DNA of 45,174 nt from Welwitschia mirabilis (taxonomy: Eukaryota > Gnetophyta > Gnetopsida > Welwitschiales), in assembly GCA_051453625.1 (NCBI GenBank), contig JBOZIK010000001.1, positions 131,270,554 to 131,315,727 on the forward strand, given 5' to 3'. Position numbers and translations under genes: made by a program. Below are positions 32,880 through 44,900 of this stretch, piece by piece. The notes under the pieces are model-generated. The model ran no database searches, was not told the DNA's origin, and worked only from the letters and a program-made list of their open reading frames with translations. Within the stretch, counting starts at the first letter, position 1; every line of letters begins with the position of its first letter.

Positions 32880-35400
32880 AGAATCAAACTCAAAAACACA
32901 AGTATTACTATGATGATGACATCTTTAATTAGAAAAAATGAAAGTAGCGATGTCCTTGATTAATAGTTTATCATGAAAACCAAAATAAAAGAATAGTAAG
33001 ACCCTTTCAGCTAAGGGAGTATTAGAGATGATACTAGCTAGGTTACTAATCTAATAAGAGATATTAAAGATGAAAATTGAGAAGAAACAACAGTGAGGCA
33101 TGAATACTAGAAACACTGCACTCCAAGCTTGATCTACACACCACCCTACTTTATTAAAGAAGCTATGATTGCAACATCACCAAAGCGTGTATAAAATAAT
33201 TGTAAATAAATACAATCAAACTTTCTGTCTTTCTTTGTTCAAATTTACTAGGTGTCCCATACATTAAAAGAAAAGCCATTCAAAATCATTGAACAACGTT
33301 GACAATAGAACCCATCATTCAAGTATTTAGCATATATAATTTTAATCCAATCTTTATTTTTCTTGGATATTATTTTTAATGTTAATTTTTGCAATAGTGC
33401 CATATTTAAATTTTTAATCCTCCTTAGATCCCATCTACTTATCAAGAATGGTTAGCAAATATTGGCTCATAAGCAAGAATGAAGCTGCTTTCTTAATTGA
33501 TCCTAACTCCACAAAAAATCTCATTATCATTTTTCTATTTGAGTAGTTAATGACTTTAGCATTGTAAAAATACATCATAAAATACAAGGGTATCAATGTT
33601 ATACATAATTTAGTTAGCTCCAAAAACTTCTTTAACTTAGGAGTTTTAACTACTACCCATTAAGCTTTGTCTCTAGGTTTTCCATAGGTGTTAATACCAT
33701 GTAATTATAGGTCCTTCAAAAAGAGGCACTTCAAGGTATTTTGATGGTAAACCTCGTAGGATACATCCTAGAGTGCTACTAAATTGAATATTTTCCTAGT
33801 TATTTATATTAATACCTTATATCACACTTTTTTGGAAATTTGTGTCAAGTCCTAAAGATTCCTCCCAAACATTTAGGTTAGTATCCTCTAACAATATTGA
33901 AGTATTATCTACTAAATATGCATAATTAGCTATGTCAATAGCTTTGCTAATATTTAACTCTAACAATATGGATGGATTTTGTTGGTGACTGAGTGAATTA
34001 TTTCATGGATGAGAATGACTTGATTAGTTATATGCCTTCCTTTAACAAATCTTGGATGGTTAAGACCAATAATATCATTCAACACTCTTACTAATCAAGT
34101 AGCTAATATCTTGAAGAAACCTTTGTACATTATTCTACATAAACTTATTGGTTGATAATCCTTAGGTGCATTTGCTATCATAATTATAGGAAGTAATGTA
34201 ATCAAAGTGTCTATCCTATAAAATGAAAAGAAAGCCGTAGTAACTTCCTTACTAACTATATGCTAATATTTTTTTTAAAAATTCTAGGAAGAAGCTAACT
34301 TCCTTTGGATTTTATTATTTTTCATAGAAAAGATGTTTGCTTTGATCTCACCTGTACTAGTGCTATGTTAAGGATCTGAGTACTACCTCTAATATATTTT
34401 GGTGAATTAATTTTGTAACCTTTTTTATTATAGCCTAATTATGCAATATGATTTTGATAAGAATGCCTTTGTAGAAACTTAAGAATTTCTCCTAGATTTA
34501 ATCTGTCATAAATCTATTAATTATTCAATTAAGACATCAAATATAAGTTCTAAAGTTACTAAACAAAAAATAGTTGTGAAAGAATCAAGTACTCTCATCC
34601 CTCTCTTTTACTCATTACACCTTTCCTTGTTGATATTATTATAAGCACTTTAATCTTTATAACTCATAATATTCTTACAGTAGAAGCTATTCTTGAGTTT
34701 TTAAATTGTCAAAATAATTCTTATCATTTGGGTCAAGATCATGGCAATTTTATCAATATAATCTTGCTTCCTCCTCTGCCAATTAGAGAAGTGATCTTAA
34801 TGTCAATTTACTAATTCTTTTTTAACTTCTTTTGACTTCAACCAAAGAGTGTGTTGATCATTAATCACAATGGGGTAAGTCCAGGTAGCATTAACACACT
34901 CTTTAACTTTTAGTTATTCAATCTATCCTACCTCAAATTTAAAACCCTTAACATGTGTCTTATATATCCTTCTTTTTAAATCCCTTATAATGAATCCTAT
35001 GTATCCTTCTTTCTAAACCCCTTATCATGAATCCGATATATCCTTTTTTTTACTATAAAGGGCCAATGGTTATATATACCCTTGTTAAGTTTTTACTATT
35101 TTTATAATGTAATAAGCACACTATTGATCAGATAGTAGAACTCTATTTAATTGCATAGAATATTTTTTCATCTTTTTTTAATTTCATCTAGGTGCATAAA
35201 TTGTTTATTGGAAGAATAGTCATAACACATGATAAGGTTAAAAATGTCATAAAAGAAAAATAGTCTACAGATTTCCATGTCAAACCTTTATTCTTCTCTA
35301 AAGTAGAGACCATAGTGTTGCAGTCTTTCATAATTATGAATGAAAAATTAATGTTTTTAAGTTTCACTATCAATCCTCTGAGAAGACTTCTTTTTTTCAT
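32880..35400 (-). pseudogene. LINE-2: second LINE, ORF2 remnant
   Basis: A plant L1-type ORF2 on the minus strand, different from LINE-1. In order down the strand: an endonuclease-like piece (KNKGLTWKSVDYFSF, about 35280-35230); the linker before RT (VKERDESTWFFHN, about 34620-34580; family WLKEGDRNTKFFH); RT fingers and palm (NAPKDYQPISLCRIMYKGFF, about 34177-34118, and LVRVLNDIIGLNHPRFVKGR, about 34099-34040); thumb (TLIPLYFMMYFYNAKVINYSN, about 33594-33532); and the C-terminal segment (IKNLNMALLQKL then WIKIIYAKYLNDG, about 33420-33310). The palm with the catalytic FADD box, expected near 33650-33880, is reduced and not readable. Stops throughout. The 3' end probably lies near 32880. Confidence 0.75.
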
Positions 35401-38049
35401 TCAAATGCAAGGGACCATATAGTAACCATAAGCCATGGTTTCATATCTTCAATTATAATAGCAATTAATTGATAAGAGGATCAAACTAACTCAACATTTC
35501 ATCCTTATCTGCAAATGATCCAAAGTCCTTATAATCTTCCTTAAGCATTGAAAATGATAAAACTAGACAAACGAAATAACTATCTAATGATGACTATGTT
35601 AAGAAATTAAGACAATTGATAAAATAATTATTATTTGATTATCGAAACACAAAACAACATGCTTCATTTCATATTTAAAAGACACAATCCTTTCCACTAG
35701 TGGAAGATGATATAAACACAAAGGTCATTTATTTCAAAATATGAATAAGAAGAACATCAATGTTAATCAATTAAATAAGGAGAAGTGTGAAAAAATACTA
35801 AGCCTGAGTTAGAGACTTAGGCATATGATTTGTCCACAAACTACCCATCTCAATACAACCGAAAAACATGATCTGTAATGATGATTTATTATTAATTATT
35901 TAATTCTTCATTATAAACATTTTGTATAATACAAATTTTGGTTTTTCTCTCTTTTACTTCTTATTCTTTACTATCATAAATCAACTTAAGGCTTTAGTAA
36001 TTTACTGAAGCTACTCCTACACTAGCTTCCAACATGATAACAAACCACTTGTATGACCTATCTTTTTTGCATGAACTCAATTTCCCAATATGGTATTATA
36101 GCTAAAGGTTTTAATCCAAAGACAAACCTAATTAGACATCAAATTCATAGGTAAAGGTTTTAATCCAGAGACAAACCTGATGAAACACTATATTTAAAAC
36201 TAAACTTTTAAGTTCCAGAGTGATGAAGGTAAATATGACAAAGGTCTATGTTCAAAAATTGATAATTTCATCTTAAAGAAAATGTGATAGTAGGAGAAGA
36301 GGTTTTTTTTTTATGAAGCTTTGAAAGCAATTATAATAAACAATTGTGACTATTAATGAAGTAAAGAAAATTCATTTGTTTCATTAACTGATATTGGTAA
36401 CTAAACATAAGTTATTATGTAGGCTACGATTTGAACTAAAATCATAAGGATTCATTCAAAATCAAAATTATAAGAAGGAAGGAAGCAAAGTTCATTTTCA
36501 TTTATTGTTAAGACATCAAAGTTATAGAATAATAATTGTATGCTTATATTTTCTAAAGGGAAGAGAAAGATTAAGAACTTTAACTAAATAAAATACCTAA
36601 TTATACTTTGTACATTGACATCTAGGTTAAAATCTCATGATCAAATAATAAGGATGGCATGCTTATGCATGAAAATGTAAACATGCAAAACTCTATCTAC
36701 TAAACTTTTATTACAAAATTCTACCTGATAAAAAATTTAAGTGTAATATTTAACATGCTTAACATGTAAGCTAGTACTGAAAAAAGACACTTGTATCTAA
36801 AGCATATAATGTATTAAGCAACGCAAATAATCCAAAACATGTAGAAAAATATACGAAAAGAAATGTTCATATGAATATTTATCCAAGACACTTGCAAGGA
36901 GGACAAAATTAAGAGATTGGTAAGTCTCTTTATTTTCAAGATTAAGCACTAAAGTTTCTTAGGAGCCGTTAATACATGCAAAGGAATTCACTTGGGCTAA
37001 ACAAGTAGTTGTATTCATCAGGGTCTATGAGGACTAAAAATAGTATTAAACAACTAATAAATGGTAATTACTATATCAGTTATTAAAAAGTACTATAAAG
37101 ATCTAAAAATGAATAAATATGCTAAAAAATAAAAGCTTGTAGAAAATGAGAATTAAATTAAAATAAAAACATTGGAAAAACTACTATTTAATATATAAAT
37201 TAAGTTTAAATTATTTTAAATACTTAGAGTATCTTAGAAAAGAATAAGGAGAAAAGATCTTTAGGAAAGAAATACTAATTGTTTGAAAATATTAATTTAT
37301 AAAATTCTTGAAAAATGTTATTTACACTTTTCTAAAAAGTTATTATTTTATAACCTAAAATGTAATTCATATAAAGTGATATAGTTATATTACTATGTTG
37401 TATGTCAGAAAGTGTTATACTTCGAAAACCTACTGAATTAGAGGGATTGTTTGTAATGAAGATTTGGTAATGCAAAATAGAGAGGTTTTTTGAACTAATT
37501 GCAAAAATTTGGATGCAAATGAGACATTTTTTCCCCACTTTTTTGTAGTTGCAAAGATTTATATGAAAACTAAAGAGGTTTTTCTATAACTATCATTATA
37601 TAAGAGTCCTAAACTTTACAATAATCTCATCCTTTTTATGGAATGCTTAAATACTATAAACAATATTAAGCATGAATATCAAAAAAACCTCATCATATAA
37701 TTTTGGAGATAGAAATAACTATGAAAGAATTATAAAAATAATTTTGAAAAAAGAAAAGAAGAGCTTCTTACTTATGGTAACTTGATTAAAGTATTGGTTG
37801 TTTTAACATTTATAATATAGTAAAATTATCATTTTATAAATCTATTGAATATAAAAATTTCAACTAAGAAAATTATTCAATTGAATTAAATAAGCTCCTA
37901 TTTTTTTAATTAAAAAGGATCATGATATTTATGGTATTTTTAAGCTATTTATAATAATTGAGCTTTAGTTACTTAATTTAAACTACTAAAGCCAAAGAAG
38001 TCTATTGATTGTTAGTAAAAAGACCATTTTTCTAAAGAGTTTGATAGTA
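35401..38049. other. AT-rich DNA, little recognisable
   Basis: The first few hundred bases may be the worn 5' part of LINE-2. At 36103-36129 and 36152-36178 the string taaaggttttaatcca-agacaaacct occurs twice, 49 bases apart, with one mismatch, a small tandem duplication. Otherwise no domain or long frame is seen. A 68-codon open frame at 37332-37538 has no recognisable feature. Confidence 0.5.
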
Positions 38050-38850
38050 TACTTTGGACTTCAGTTACCTAATAGTAATTCAGAGTAATTGCATAATTGT
38101 TGCCACAAATATTCCTTTTTTACAGTTACGCAATAGGAAAAAGTAAAGGTAATGCACAGCAATACAAATCTGAGGAACGCACAGCGATACAAATCATAGA
38201 GCCTTACATCCTGACAAAGTAAAGGTAATGCAGGGATCTTCCTGCAATGAAAGACAAGGATTGCAGTTACGCAAAAGCGAAATGGTTCAGTCATTTCTGG
38301 ACAATGATTTCCAGAGGGCCATTTTGCAGAGCTCAGTGGCCTTTCTAAGACTTCAGAGCTGCAAGAAAGAGGCACTGCAGATGTAGATTTGGGTTCTCTC
38401 AAGTCATCAAGGAGATTATTGCGTACTGATCTCCCTATGGAATGAATGAATGAAGTCTGGTACCTCTACACAGGAGAGAAAGTCCTTGTGCAGTAAGAAG
38501 CATTCAGTAAAGAGACAAGCGTCAAAGCTGTACCAGCAAACCTTCATAAAACCTTAGCACCAAAAGCTTTTTAATTGCAGAGAAAGGAAGCTATTGGCCA
38601 GAATTTTGAAAAGCTTCATCCTATCAGCTACAGATATGATGGCCTTTATGGTGTTAGCTATTGCTGTTTGGAGAAGGAGAAATTTGATTTCTGGGTATCC
38701 AAGTTTAGGCAGATACCACAGGAAGGTTAGCCACCTTTGCAACTCAGTATCTGGTTTGACAGACGTGCTGGTAGTGAAACGTGCAAAGCAGAAAGTTACT
38801 AAGGATGATGTTAATGAAGGAAGAGCCTAGAGCATAGCGAAGTTGCTTCA
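38050..38850 (+). pseudogene. Less AT-rich island with a decayed exon-like frame, YDG (SRA-like) motif
   Basis: One plus-strand frame remains protein-like from 38263 to about 38727 with four stops. Its first part reads FPEGHFAELSGLSKTSELQ and DVDLGSLKSSRRLLRTDL (38305-38440); its last part has HPISYRYDGLYGVSYCCLEK followed by FDFWVSKFRQIP (38614-38721). The R-Y-D-G-L-Y string with a following F-x-V-x-K-F resembles the YDG (SRA) domain, which binds methylated DNA in plant SUVH and ORTHRUS proteins. The upstream part does not match what I know of those proteins. A gt follows the last codons, possibly an old splice site. Base composition, less AT-rich than the flanks, supports a gene origin. I infer a gene fragment or retrocopy, dead, with identity uncertain. 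Confidence 0.35.
38122..38285. repeat. Short interleaved direct repeats
   Basis: Three pairs lie in 165 bases: cagttacgcaa at 38122 and 38265; aagtaaaggtaatgca at about 38139 and 38217; gcacagc-atacaaatc at about 38154 and 38179. The pattern suggests a small decayed minisatellite or repeated local duplication. Confidence 0.55.
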
Positions 38851-38887
38851 ACCTTTGTTAATAAATTAATGGAAAATTCTTGCATTT

Positions 38888-38999
38888 GAATTCTATCATA
38901 TGCATGCTGGCTTATGGTTTATATCTAGTTTGTATGAGAAGTTGAATTCTATCAGATGCATGTTGGCTTATGGTTTATATCTAGTTTGTACGAGATATT
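38888..38999. repeat. 56-bp tandem duplication
   Basis: Two adjacent copies (38888-38943 and 38944-38999) begin gaattctatca and share the cttatggtttatatctag core, with about five differences. This is a simple local duplication. Confidence 0.85.
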
Positions 39000-39054
39000 A
39001 TATCTTATGTTAGTCTTGGTTACTATCTAGATATTGACATTTTTAAGAGTCTAT

Positions 39055-39109
39055 AAACTTACAACCACAAAGACAAGGGAGCACTGCTCTACCATTAAGA
39101 TATTTCTTT
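39055..39109 (-). repeat. tRNA-derived SINE-like repeat, copy 1
   Basis: The minus strand reads aatggtagagcagtgctccc, a match to the D-arm and A box of a tRNA, followed about 20 bases on by ttgtaagttta, a weak B box (GGTTCGA type). These are internal RNA polymerase III promoter elements of tRNA-derived SINEs. It aligns over about 55 bases to 39595-39649. Alternatively it could be an old tRNA pseudogene. Confidence 0.5.
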
Positions 39110-39594
39110 AATTAACAAATACAATGCAGATTCATTTAAGATATAATAATATATCTATAACATTTTTAAAGTTAAAATATTTTAATATTAAAAGTATATT
39201 CTTGTTATTGATGATTTTAGGGTCCTTTTCAGGCTCTATGAGTCAATGATGTGAGTATTTTATTTATAACAATAGCCTAGTATTAAACACTTTGATAATG
39301 ATATTTTAAAAAGTTAGATTAAGGTGTCTTTGTAATGTCTTTTTATTAATTTTATCTATAAAATACTTTAGCTAATAATTTAATTCTTTTCAAGGCAGAC
39401 TTATCACATGAGATACGCACAGTTTATGCCAACACGACTATGTAAATGTTTTGGCCATGATGTATACTAAAGTAATTAGTTTTATTTTAAATGTAAATAG
39501 AACTTTAATACGTTAAAGTAATTATTTTTGTGTGATGTCTAATTGTTTTTCTTTTTTTTGTTTCTTTTTGGTTGAAAGATATTTTCAAAGATCA

Positions 39595-39649
39595 AACTCA
39601 CACCCACACAGTTATGGGAGCATTGCTTTACCATTAGGATGTCTTTTCA
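39595..39649 (-). repeat. tRNA-derived SINE-like repeat, copy 2
   Basis: The minus strand reads aatggtaaagcaatgctccc, then gtgtgagtttgatctttg, a better B box (gagtttgatc, one C-to-T change from gagttcgatc). It has the same orientation as copy 1, 540 bases away. The ends of the element and a tail repeat cannot be fixed. Confidence 0.55.
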
Positions 39650-40975
39650 GTGACAATATAATTAGTTTTTCTTCCATTGCTTTATAAGACCTTTTAACAT
39701 GTGACTCTAATGAATCATGAGGTTTTATTGTGTAAAACCCAATAACCAAATATGTTCTCTTATATTATTAGGATCTAGTATCATGTATATGACTTTGGAA
39801 GTTGATAATTCTTTAGATCATAAAAGGATGCTTCTTCCTATCCTCCCTCTTTTTTTGCCTCTTCCAGAGATGTGGGATGTGCATGTCAAACTTGAAACAT
39901 TTAGTGAGTGTAACTTCCTTCAAAGTATAGTCATGACAATTGCCCAAATGAATGATTTAATTATGTCCATAACCTTACATTGTGTTAAGGATCTCATTCA
40001 AAGGCTTCAATCCAAGACCTCTTAAATGGAGAAAGCTTGGAATTTCCATAGAAAGAACATTTAAATATGCAACCCTCATTTTTATACATATAGAAATCTA
40101 AAATTGATGAGAAGTATGATACCAAGATAATGAATGCTTGATGCAAAGTCAGCAAAGAGTGAGACACAACTAGGAAATAAAGAAGAAATAGATCACAGTA
40201 AAAATTAATTTGGAGTAAGTGAGAGATAACAAAATTCTTTTATTTCTATATGTATAATTCCTAATTTCTTATTGTTGGTTTGTACTACACTGAATGTGTC
40301 TTTAAATTCTATTCTATAACTAGCAAAATACTAGGGCCATTTCTTAGACTTATTGGAAGGGAGTTAGGGATTAAAAAGATACAAATTTTGCCTCATACTT
40401 TGTTCTTAACTTATTTTATCTTTTATCCTTTTTTAGACTTTTTGTCCTCTTTGGAATTCTGGTTCAGAAGTCTTCATTTGATTCTAAATTTTCATTTGCC
40501 TTTTCATCATTCCCTCTCGGTGTAGAACATTTTCAAATCCTTGAGAAGTTAATAAGGTCTGTGTTTATTTCCTTTTTCTTGACTCATTTAGCATGCAAAT
40601 TACATACATGTTTTGGCTTAATAGGTCTTTTAGAATAGTTATTTCTTGCTTCCTTTTCCATGACACTCAATGCTTCCCATTACTTTGTTTTATTCTATAA
40701 TGGCATATCTTCGTGCTAGTCACCATCACCATGAAACTTTATACCAAATTCTTGACATTAAATGTGGATGACATTTGAACTGGCTAGGAAATTCAAGTAC
40801 ATAATACATGATCAAAGATTTTGTACTTCAATTAGAATGGTATAACATTTTTGTATTGTTACTTATGTTTGTTGTACCCTTTTGCTATATGTGTCATGAC
40901 AAGAATGCTAATTGAAAAGAAGTTTATTACTTCTGTTAGCATAATCCATTTCTTTGGTGTTTCTTGCTTGATGTT
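39650..40975. other. AT-rich DNA with two unexplained open frames
   Basis: Open frames at 39717-40025 (102 codons) and 40280-40525 (81 codons) on the plus strand show no domain. The first has a fairly varied amino-acid composition, but nothing supports expression. The part near 40975 may belong to the 3' end of element D. Confidence 0.4.
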
Positions 40976-41467
40976 NNNNNNNNNNNNNNNNNNNNNNNNN
41001 NNNNNNNNNNNNNNNNNNNNNNNNNNNNNNNNNNNNNNNNNNNNNNNNNNNNNNNNNNNNNNNNNNNNNNNNNNNNNNNNNNNNNNNNNNNNNNNNNNNN
41101 NNNNNNNNNNNNNNNNNNNNNNNNNNNNNNNNNNNNNNNNNNNNNNNNNNNNNNNNNNNNNNNNNNNNNNNNNNNNNNNNNNNNNNNNNNNNNNNNNNNN
41201 NNNNNNNNNNNNNNNNNNNNNNNNNNNNNNNNNNNNNNNNNNNNNNNNNNNNNNNNNNNNNNNNNNNNNNNNNNNNNNNNNNNNNNNNNNNNNNNNNNNN
41301 NNNNNNNNNNNNNNNNNNNNNNNNNNNNNNNNNNNNNNNNNNNNNNNNNNNNNNNNNNNNNNNNNNNNNNNNNNNNNNNNNNNNNNNNNNNNNNNNNNNN
41401 NNNNNNNNNNNNNNNNNNNNNNNNNNNNNNNNNNNNNNNNNNNNNNNNNNNNNNNNNNNNNNNNNNN
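40976..41467. other. Assembly gap, 492 N
   Basis: It interrupts element D downstream of its integrase. No second copy allows a check of the length. Confidence 0.9.
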
Positions 41468-43150
41468 TTTTTTTGCCACCTTTTTATGGAAATTTAATAT
41501 GTCTTGATAAAGTTCATTTATTTGTCCTAAAGAACTAGAAATTCTTCCAACAAGATTTAGAGTAATTGGGTGTCATCCAGTAGCAATCTCAAATGGTATT
41601 TTTTCTATGCTTATATAAAGTAAATAGTTAAAAGAAAATTCCACTTGAATTATCTTCTCTTCCCATTGATTATAATTTCCTTTACATGAATACTCTAAAA
41701 GATTTTCCATACATGTATTTACTACTTTAGTTTTTTTTATTAATCTAAGGATGGAAGGTTGAAGAAAAACTCAGACTAGTTCTCATGACATCCATAGAGT
41801 TCTCCAAAAATGAGACATAAAACTATCATCATAGTTAGAAACAATGCCATTTAGCACTTCATGAAGTCTTACTACTGCTTTAAAGAATAACCTAATTACA
41901 TAAGTAAGATCTTCATTTTACTACATAATAGAAAATGTAACATCTTAGAATAGTTGTCTGTAATGACTAAGATGTTTTCATTACCCTTCTTGGTTTTAGG
42001 AAGCCTGAATATGAAATTCATGCTAATACTATTCTATGACCTAGATGATATAGGTAATTGCTAATACATGCCTTTCATATTCTTTTCTTCTTTTTCCCTT
42101 TGACATCCATTACAATCCTTCACAAACTTCTATACACCTTTGTACATTCTAAACCAAAGACATGATCTGGTGACCTATTTATGAGTTGTGTCAACGCCAA
42201 ACTAACCTGTCATGCCTTCTTGATGTTTCTTCTTATGAGTAACATGCCATATTTAAACACAAGATTATCTTGAATATTATACACAAGCTTATCTTGGATA
42301 TCATAATACAAAAAATGTTCATATCTACCTTGTATTGGATTTTGAAGAGCATATTCATCTTCTACATACAGATCTTTTAGATAAGAGAAATCTTTAAGAA
42401 GAATTAAAACTGAACTAAGCATAGATGTAGTTCTGTTAAGTACATCTACCACTTGATTTGTTGATCCTTCTTTGTATCTTATGAGAAAATTGAGAAGTCA
42501 ATTTATCTTACTAATTAAGGTATTAAAGAGCTTTATGATTAGTGAAAAAGATAATTTCCCTATTAAAAAGGAAGTATATCCAATTTTTCAATGCTTACAA
42601 GATGACATAAAGATCTTTCCATATGTAAAGTTATTTTTCTTAGCTCCATTGAACTTCTCACTAAAGAATGCAACATATTTCCTTCTTGACTTGGCACACA
42701 TCTAATGAGTTATCATGTCCTTTTTTACCTCAACTGTTGGTTATATGATAAATTAAACTTCTAGTTTAAATATGTATCCTTTTTTTCTTTGTCTTAGGTA
42801 TCATCACACTCTACATTAAACATTTTTTGAAAGTCTGGTAATGTAAGAATAGGTTGGAAAGATATTTTCTCTTTTAAAAATTGAAATCTTTCTTAGGTTA
42901 TTTTTGTCCATTGAAATGCTTTACCCGTAATGGTGGCCAGAATTGAAACATATATGCTTGAGAAGCCTTGAATACACCTTTTATGTAAGCTTTTCAATCT
43001 ATGAAAGTTTCTAAATTGTTTTGCATTTTGGAATATGTCATTCTTTCATGGATGCAAACTTGCTTAGGTCCATTTTTACACCTTCTATACAAATTATTGT
43101 TCATAAAAAAAACACTAATTCTTCCTGTTTATGAGATTTTTTGTTTTCTA
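41468..43150 (-). pseudogene. Element D: Ty3/gypsy pol remnant (RT end, RNase H, integrase)
   Basis: Reading down the minus strand: the RT-RNase H link IQGFSSIYVSILATITGKAF (about 42990-42930), QPILTLPDFQKMFNVECDD (about 42870-42810), RNase H start KYVAFFSEKFNGAKKN (about 42680-42632), end of RNase H RYKEGSTNQVVDVLNR (about 42480-42433), then a spacer open for 80 codons (42452-42210). Integrase follows: SISMNFIFRLPKTKKGNEN (about 42030-41970; family D-x-SMDF-x-LP), a D/SKM string (YSKMLHF, about 41950) and FGELYG (about 41800). The order is that of plant gypsy elements of the chromovirus or Tat type. Several frameshifts and stops are present. Gag, protease and the RT core are not recognisable upstream. 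The two LTRs were not found. It differs from element C in sequence and strand. Confidence 0.7.
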
Positions 43151-43224
43151 TAAATGGTGGATTAGTTCTAATGTTGTGCAATGATAGGTGACTTTGGTAG
43201 TTTGATGGTGATTTAATTGAGTTT

Positions 43225-43530
43225 AAGATAAATTCAATGATTTGATCTAGTTTAACTGAGCTTGACTGGATTTGACTAGCCTTAACTGTGGTTGACTAGC
43301 TTTGACTCACTTTGACTAACATCATTTGAAACATTTTGATTAAATTTAACTATTTGACTAGGTTTGAATGAGTTTTAACTATGTTTGACTAGGTGAGTTT
43401 TAATTGATCTTGAGTAAGTTCTAATGGTTTAACTAGATTTGACAATCTGGTTTGACTGTTTGACAGGCATTAATGGTTGACTGACTTTGACTAAATTTGA
43501 CTATTTGAGTAAGTCTAATTAAACTTAACA
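43225..43530 (+). repeat. Degenerate TTTGACTAG-type repeat, rich in TTGAC
   Basis: About fourteen copies of TTGAC, mostly TTTGACT, lie within some 330 bases, spaced roughly 10 to 35 bases. The units look like an eroded short tandem repeat built on tttgactag/tttgactaa. TTGAC is also the core of the W-box bound by plant WRKY factors. It could belong to the 5' region of element D. Confidence 0.7.
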
Positions 43531-44099
43531 GTTTTGATTTGAGTTTTTTTCATGAGCGTTTTGACTATGTTTTTAACAGTATGCCTAAGACTAAATTTCG
43601 AAACAGATTTAAGATTGGCTTAGTTCTAATAAATGTAATGATAAATGAAATGATAAATGAAAGACATTTTGAGCTTTAGAAAATTGCAATTTATTTAAAA
43701 TCTAGAAAATACTAAGAATCAATGAAACCCAATATCTTCTTGATTTCCTAACTAGACAAAAATGGTTCAAATGTATCTTTTCTTCTTTTTTTTTTATATG
43801 TTAAATAAGAATACCATTCATATGATAATGCTTTAATTAAATAACAATAATAATTATGCTTTTTGTGTCAAAATAAAATGCAAAGGTTTATAAGCTAGAA
43901 TGGAACATTTAAGACATTGAATAAAATCTAAATCTAAAATAGTTTTTTTTTTTTAATTCCACAATGTTGTAAAATAAAAAGTTAAACTTTGCAAAGATGT
44001 CCAAATTAATTAGCCTAAAATAACAAATGAATAAATGATAGGATGACAGATTTTACTATTGCAAATGTGGATCATTTGCAATTATTATGTCAAAAAAAA
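43531..44099. other. AT-rich DNA, nothing recognised
   Basis: No frame, domain or repeat partner is visible. Homopolymer T and A runs are common. Confidence 0.5.
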
Positions 44100-44900
44100 A
44101 GTTTTTGACAGAAGAAATTAAAAAAAAGGAACCTGAATCTGTCTTGATGTTTTCTGATCGCTTTTTTTCTTCACTGTAATGCATGTTCTGATTCGTTCTC
44201 TTCTTGTTCTCTGATTTCTTTTTGCATATCTGTTCAGATTTGATCGAGCGTTCGTCTCTATGTTGTGATGTTGTTTTCCTCTGAATGTTGCATCTTTGAC
44301 TCATTGTCCCTTCTCATGTCTTTTTATTTCCTCACGTTATTCTCTTCCATGCCTATGTTCTTATTGGTCGGTGGTCTTGACGTTTTACTATTGTGATTGT
44401 CGATCTGCTTTTTTGCTATGCATTTTTTTTGTGTATCTAATGTCCGTTCTGATTTTGGTGAGTTCCTCCTCCTTTTAATTTTTCTGGTTGGCTCTATTTT
44501 GGGTGTTCATTTTCTCCTTGCTCTGTTATTAACCTCGCGGTTCTCCCATTTGCTGTGTGTTCCCTCGTTCTTCCTCTATCTTTTTGCTTTTTCTCTTTTT
44601 TCTTTTTTTTTTTATGTTGTTCTTATTTCCCTACGCTGGCCATTTTTAATTTTTGAGTGTCTTTCTATGGGCGCCTTGTTTTTTGGCGCCATCTTGCATC
44701 GACTCCATTGCCTTGCACTGCTACAATGTCATCCTTTACAATGCCTAGTGGTGTGCATCATCATCACCGTTGCCCCCTTTTGGCGTGAGGACGAATATGA
44801 GCCTCATGTCAAAAATGATCATGAACTTGTTTCGAGCTTTTACTCTCTCTTTCTTATTTTTTTTAAGCAACATTGGTGGATGGGAAAGGTATGGAAGAAT
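44100..44900. other. Pyrimidine-rich, less AT-rich block
   Basis: The plus strand is unusually rich in C and T and contains several CpG (cgatctgc, cctcgcggttc, ggcgcc twice near 44669 and 44686), unlike the rest of the window. A 173-codon plus-strand frame (44397-44918) encodes a Leu/Phe-rich peptide that looks like a consequence of the T-rich composition; the minus strand gives an 82-codon Lys/Glu/Ser-rich frame (44304-44056). Neither shows a known domain. It may be the leader or LTR of a younger minus-strand element. Confidence 0.4.

Noticed and set aside
38061-38402. 113-codon minus-strand frame in the less AT-rich island
   Set aside because: It includes the short repeats and is opposite to the better-supported plus-strand frame; no domain recognised.
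38594-38830. 78-codon plus-strand frame in the island
   Set aside because: It overlaps the YDG-like frame in another phase and shows no recognisable motif.
40851-41507. Open frames across 40976-41467
   Set aside because: They are mostly N; only the flanks are real and show no domain.
44669-44691. ggcgcc strings as a second tRNA-Asp primer site
   Set aside because: The match to the primer consensus ends after ggcgcca, and no LTR end lies next to it.
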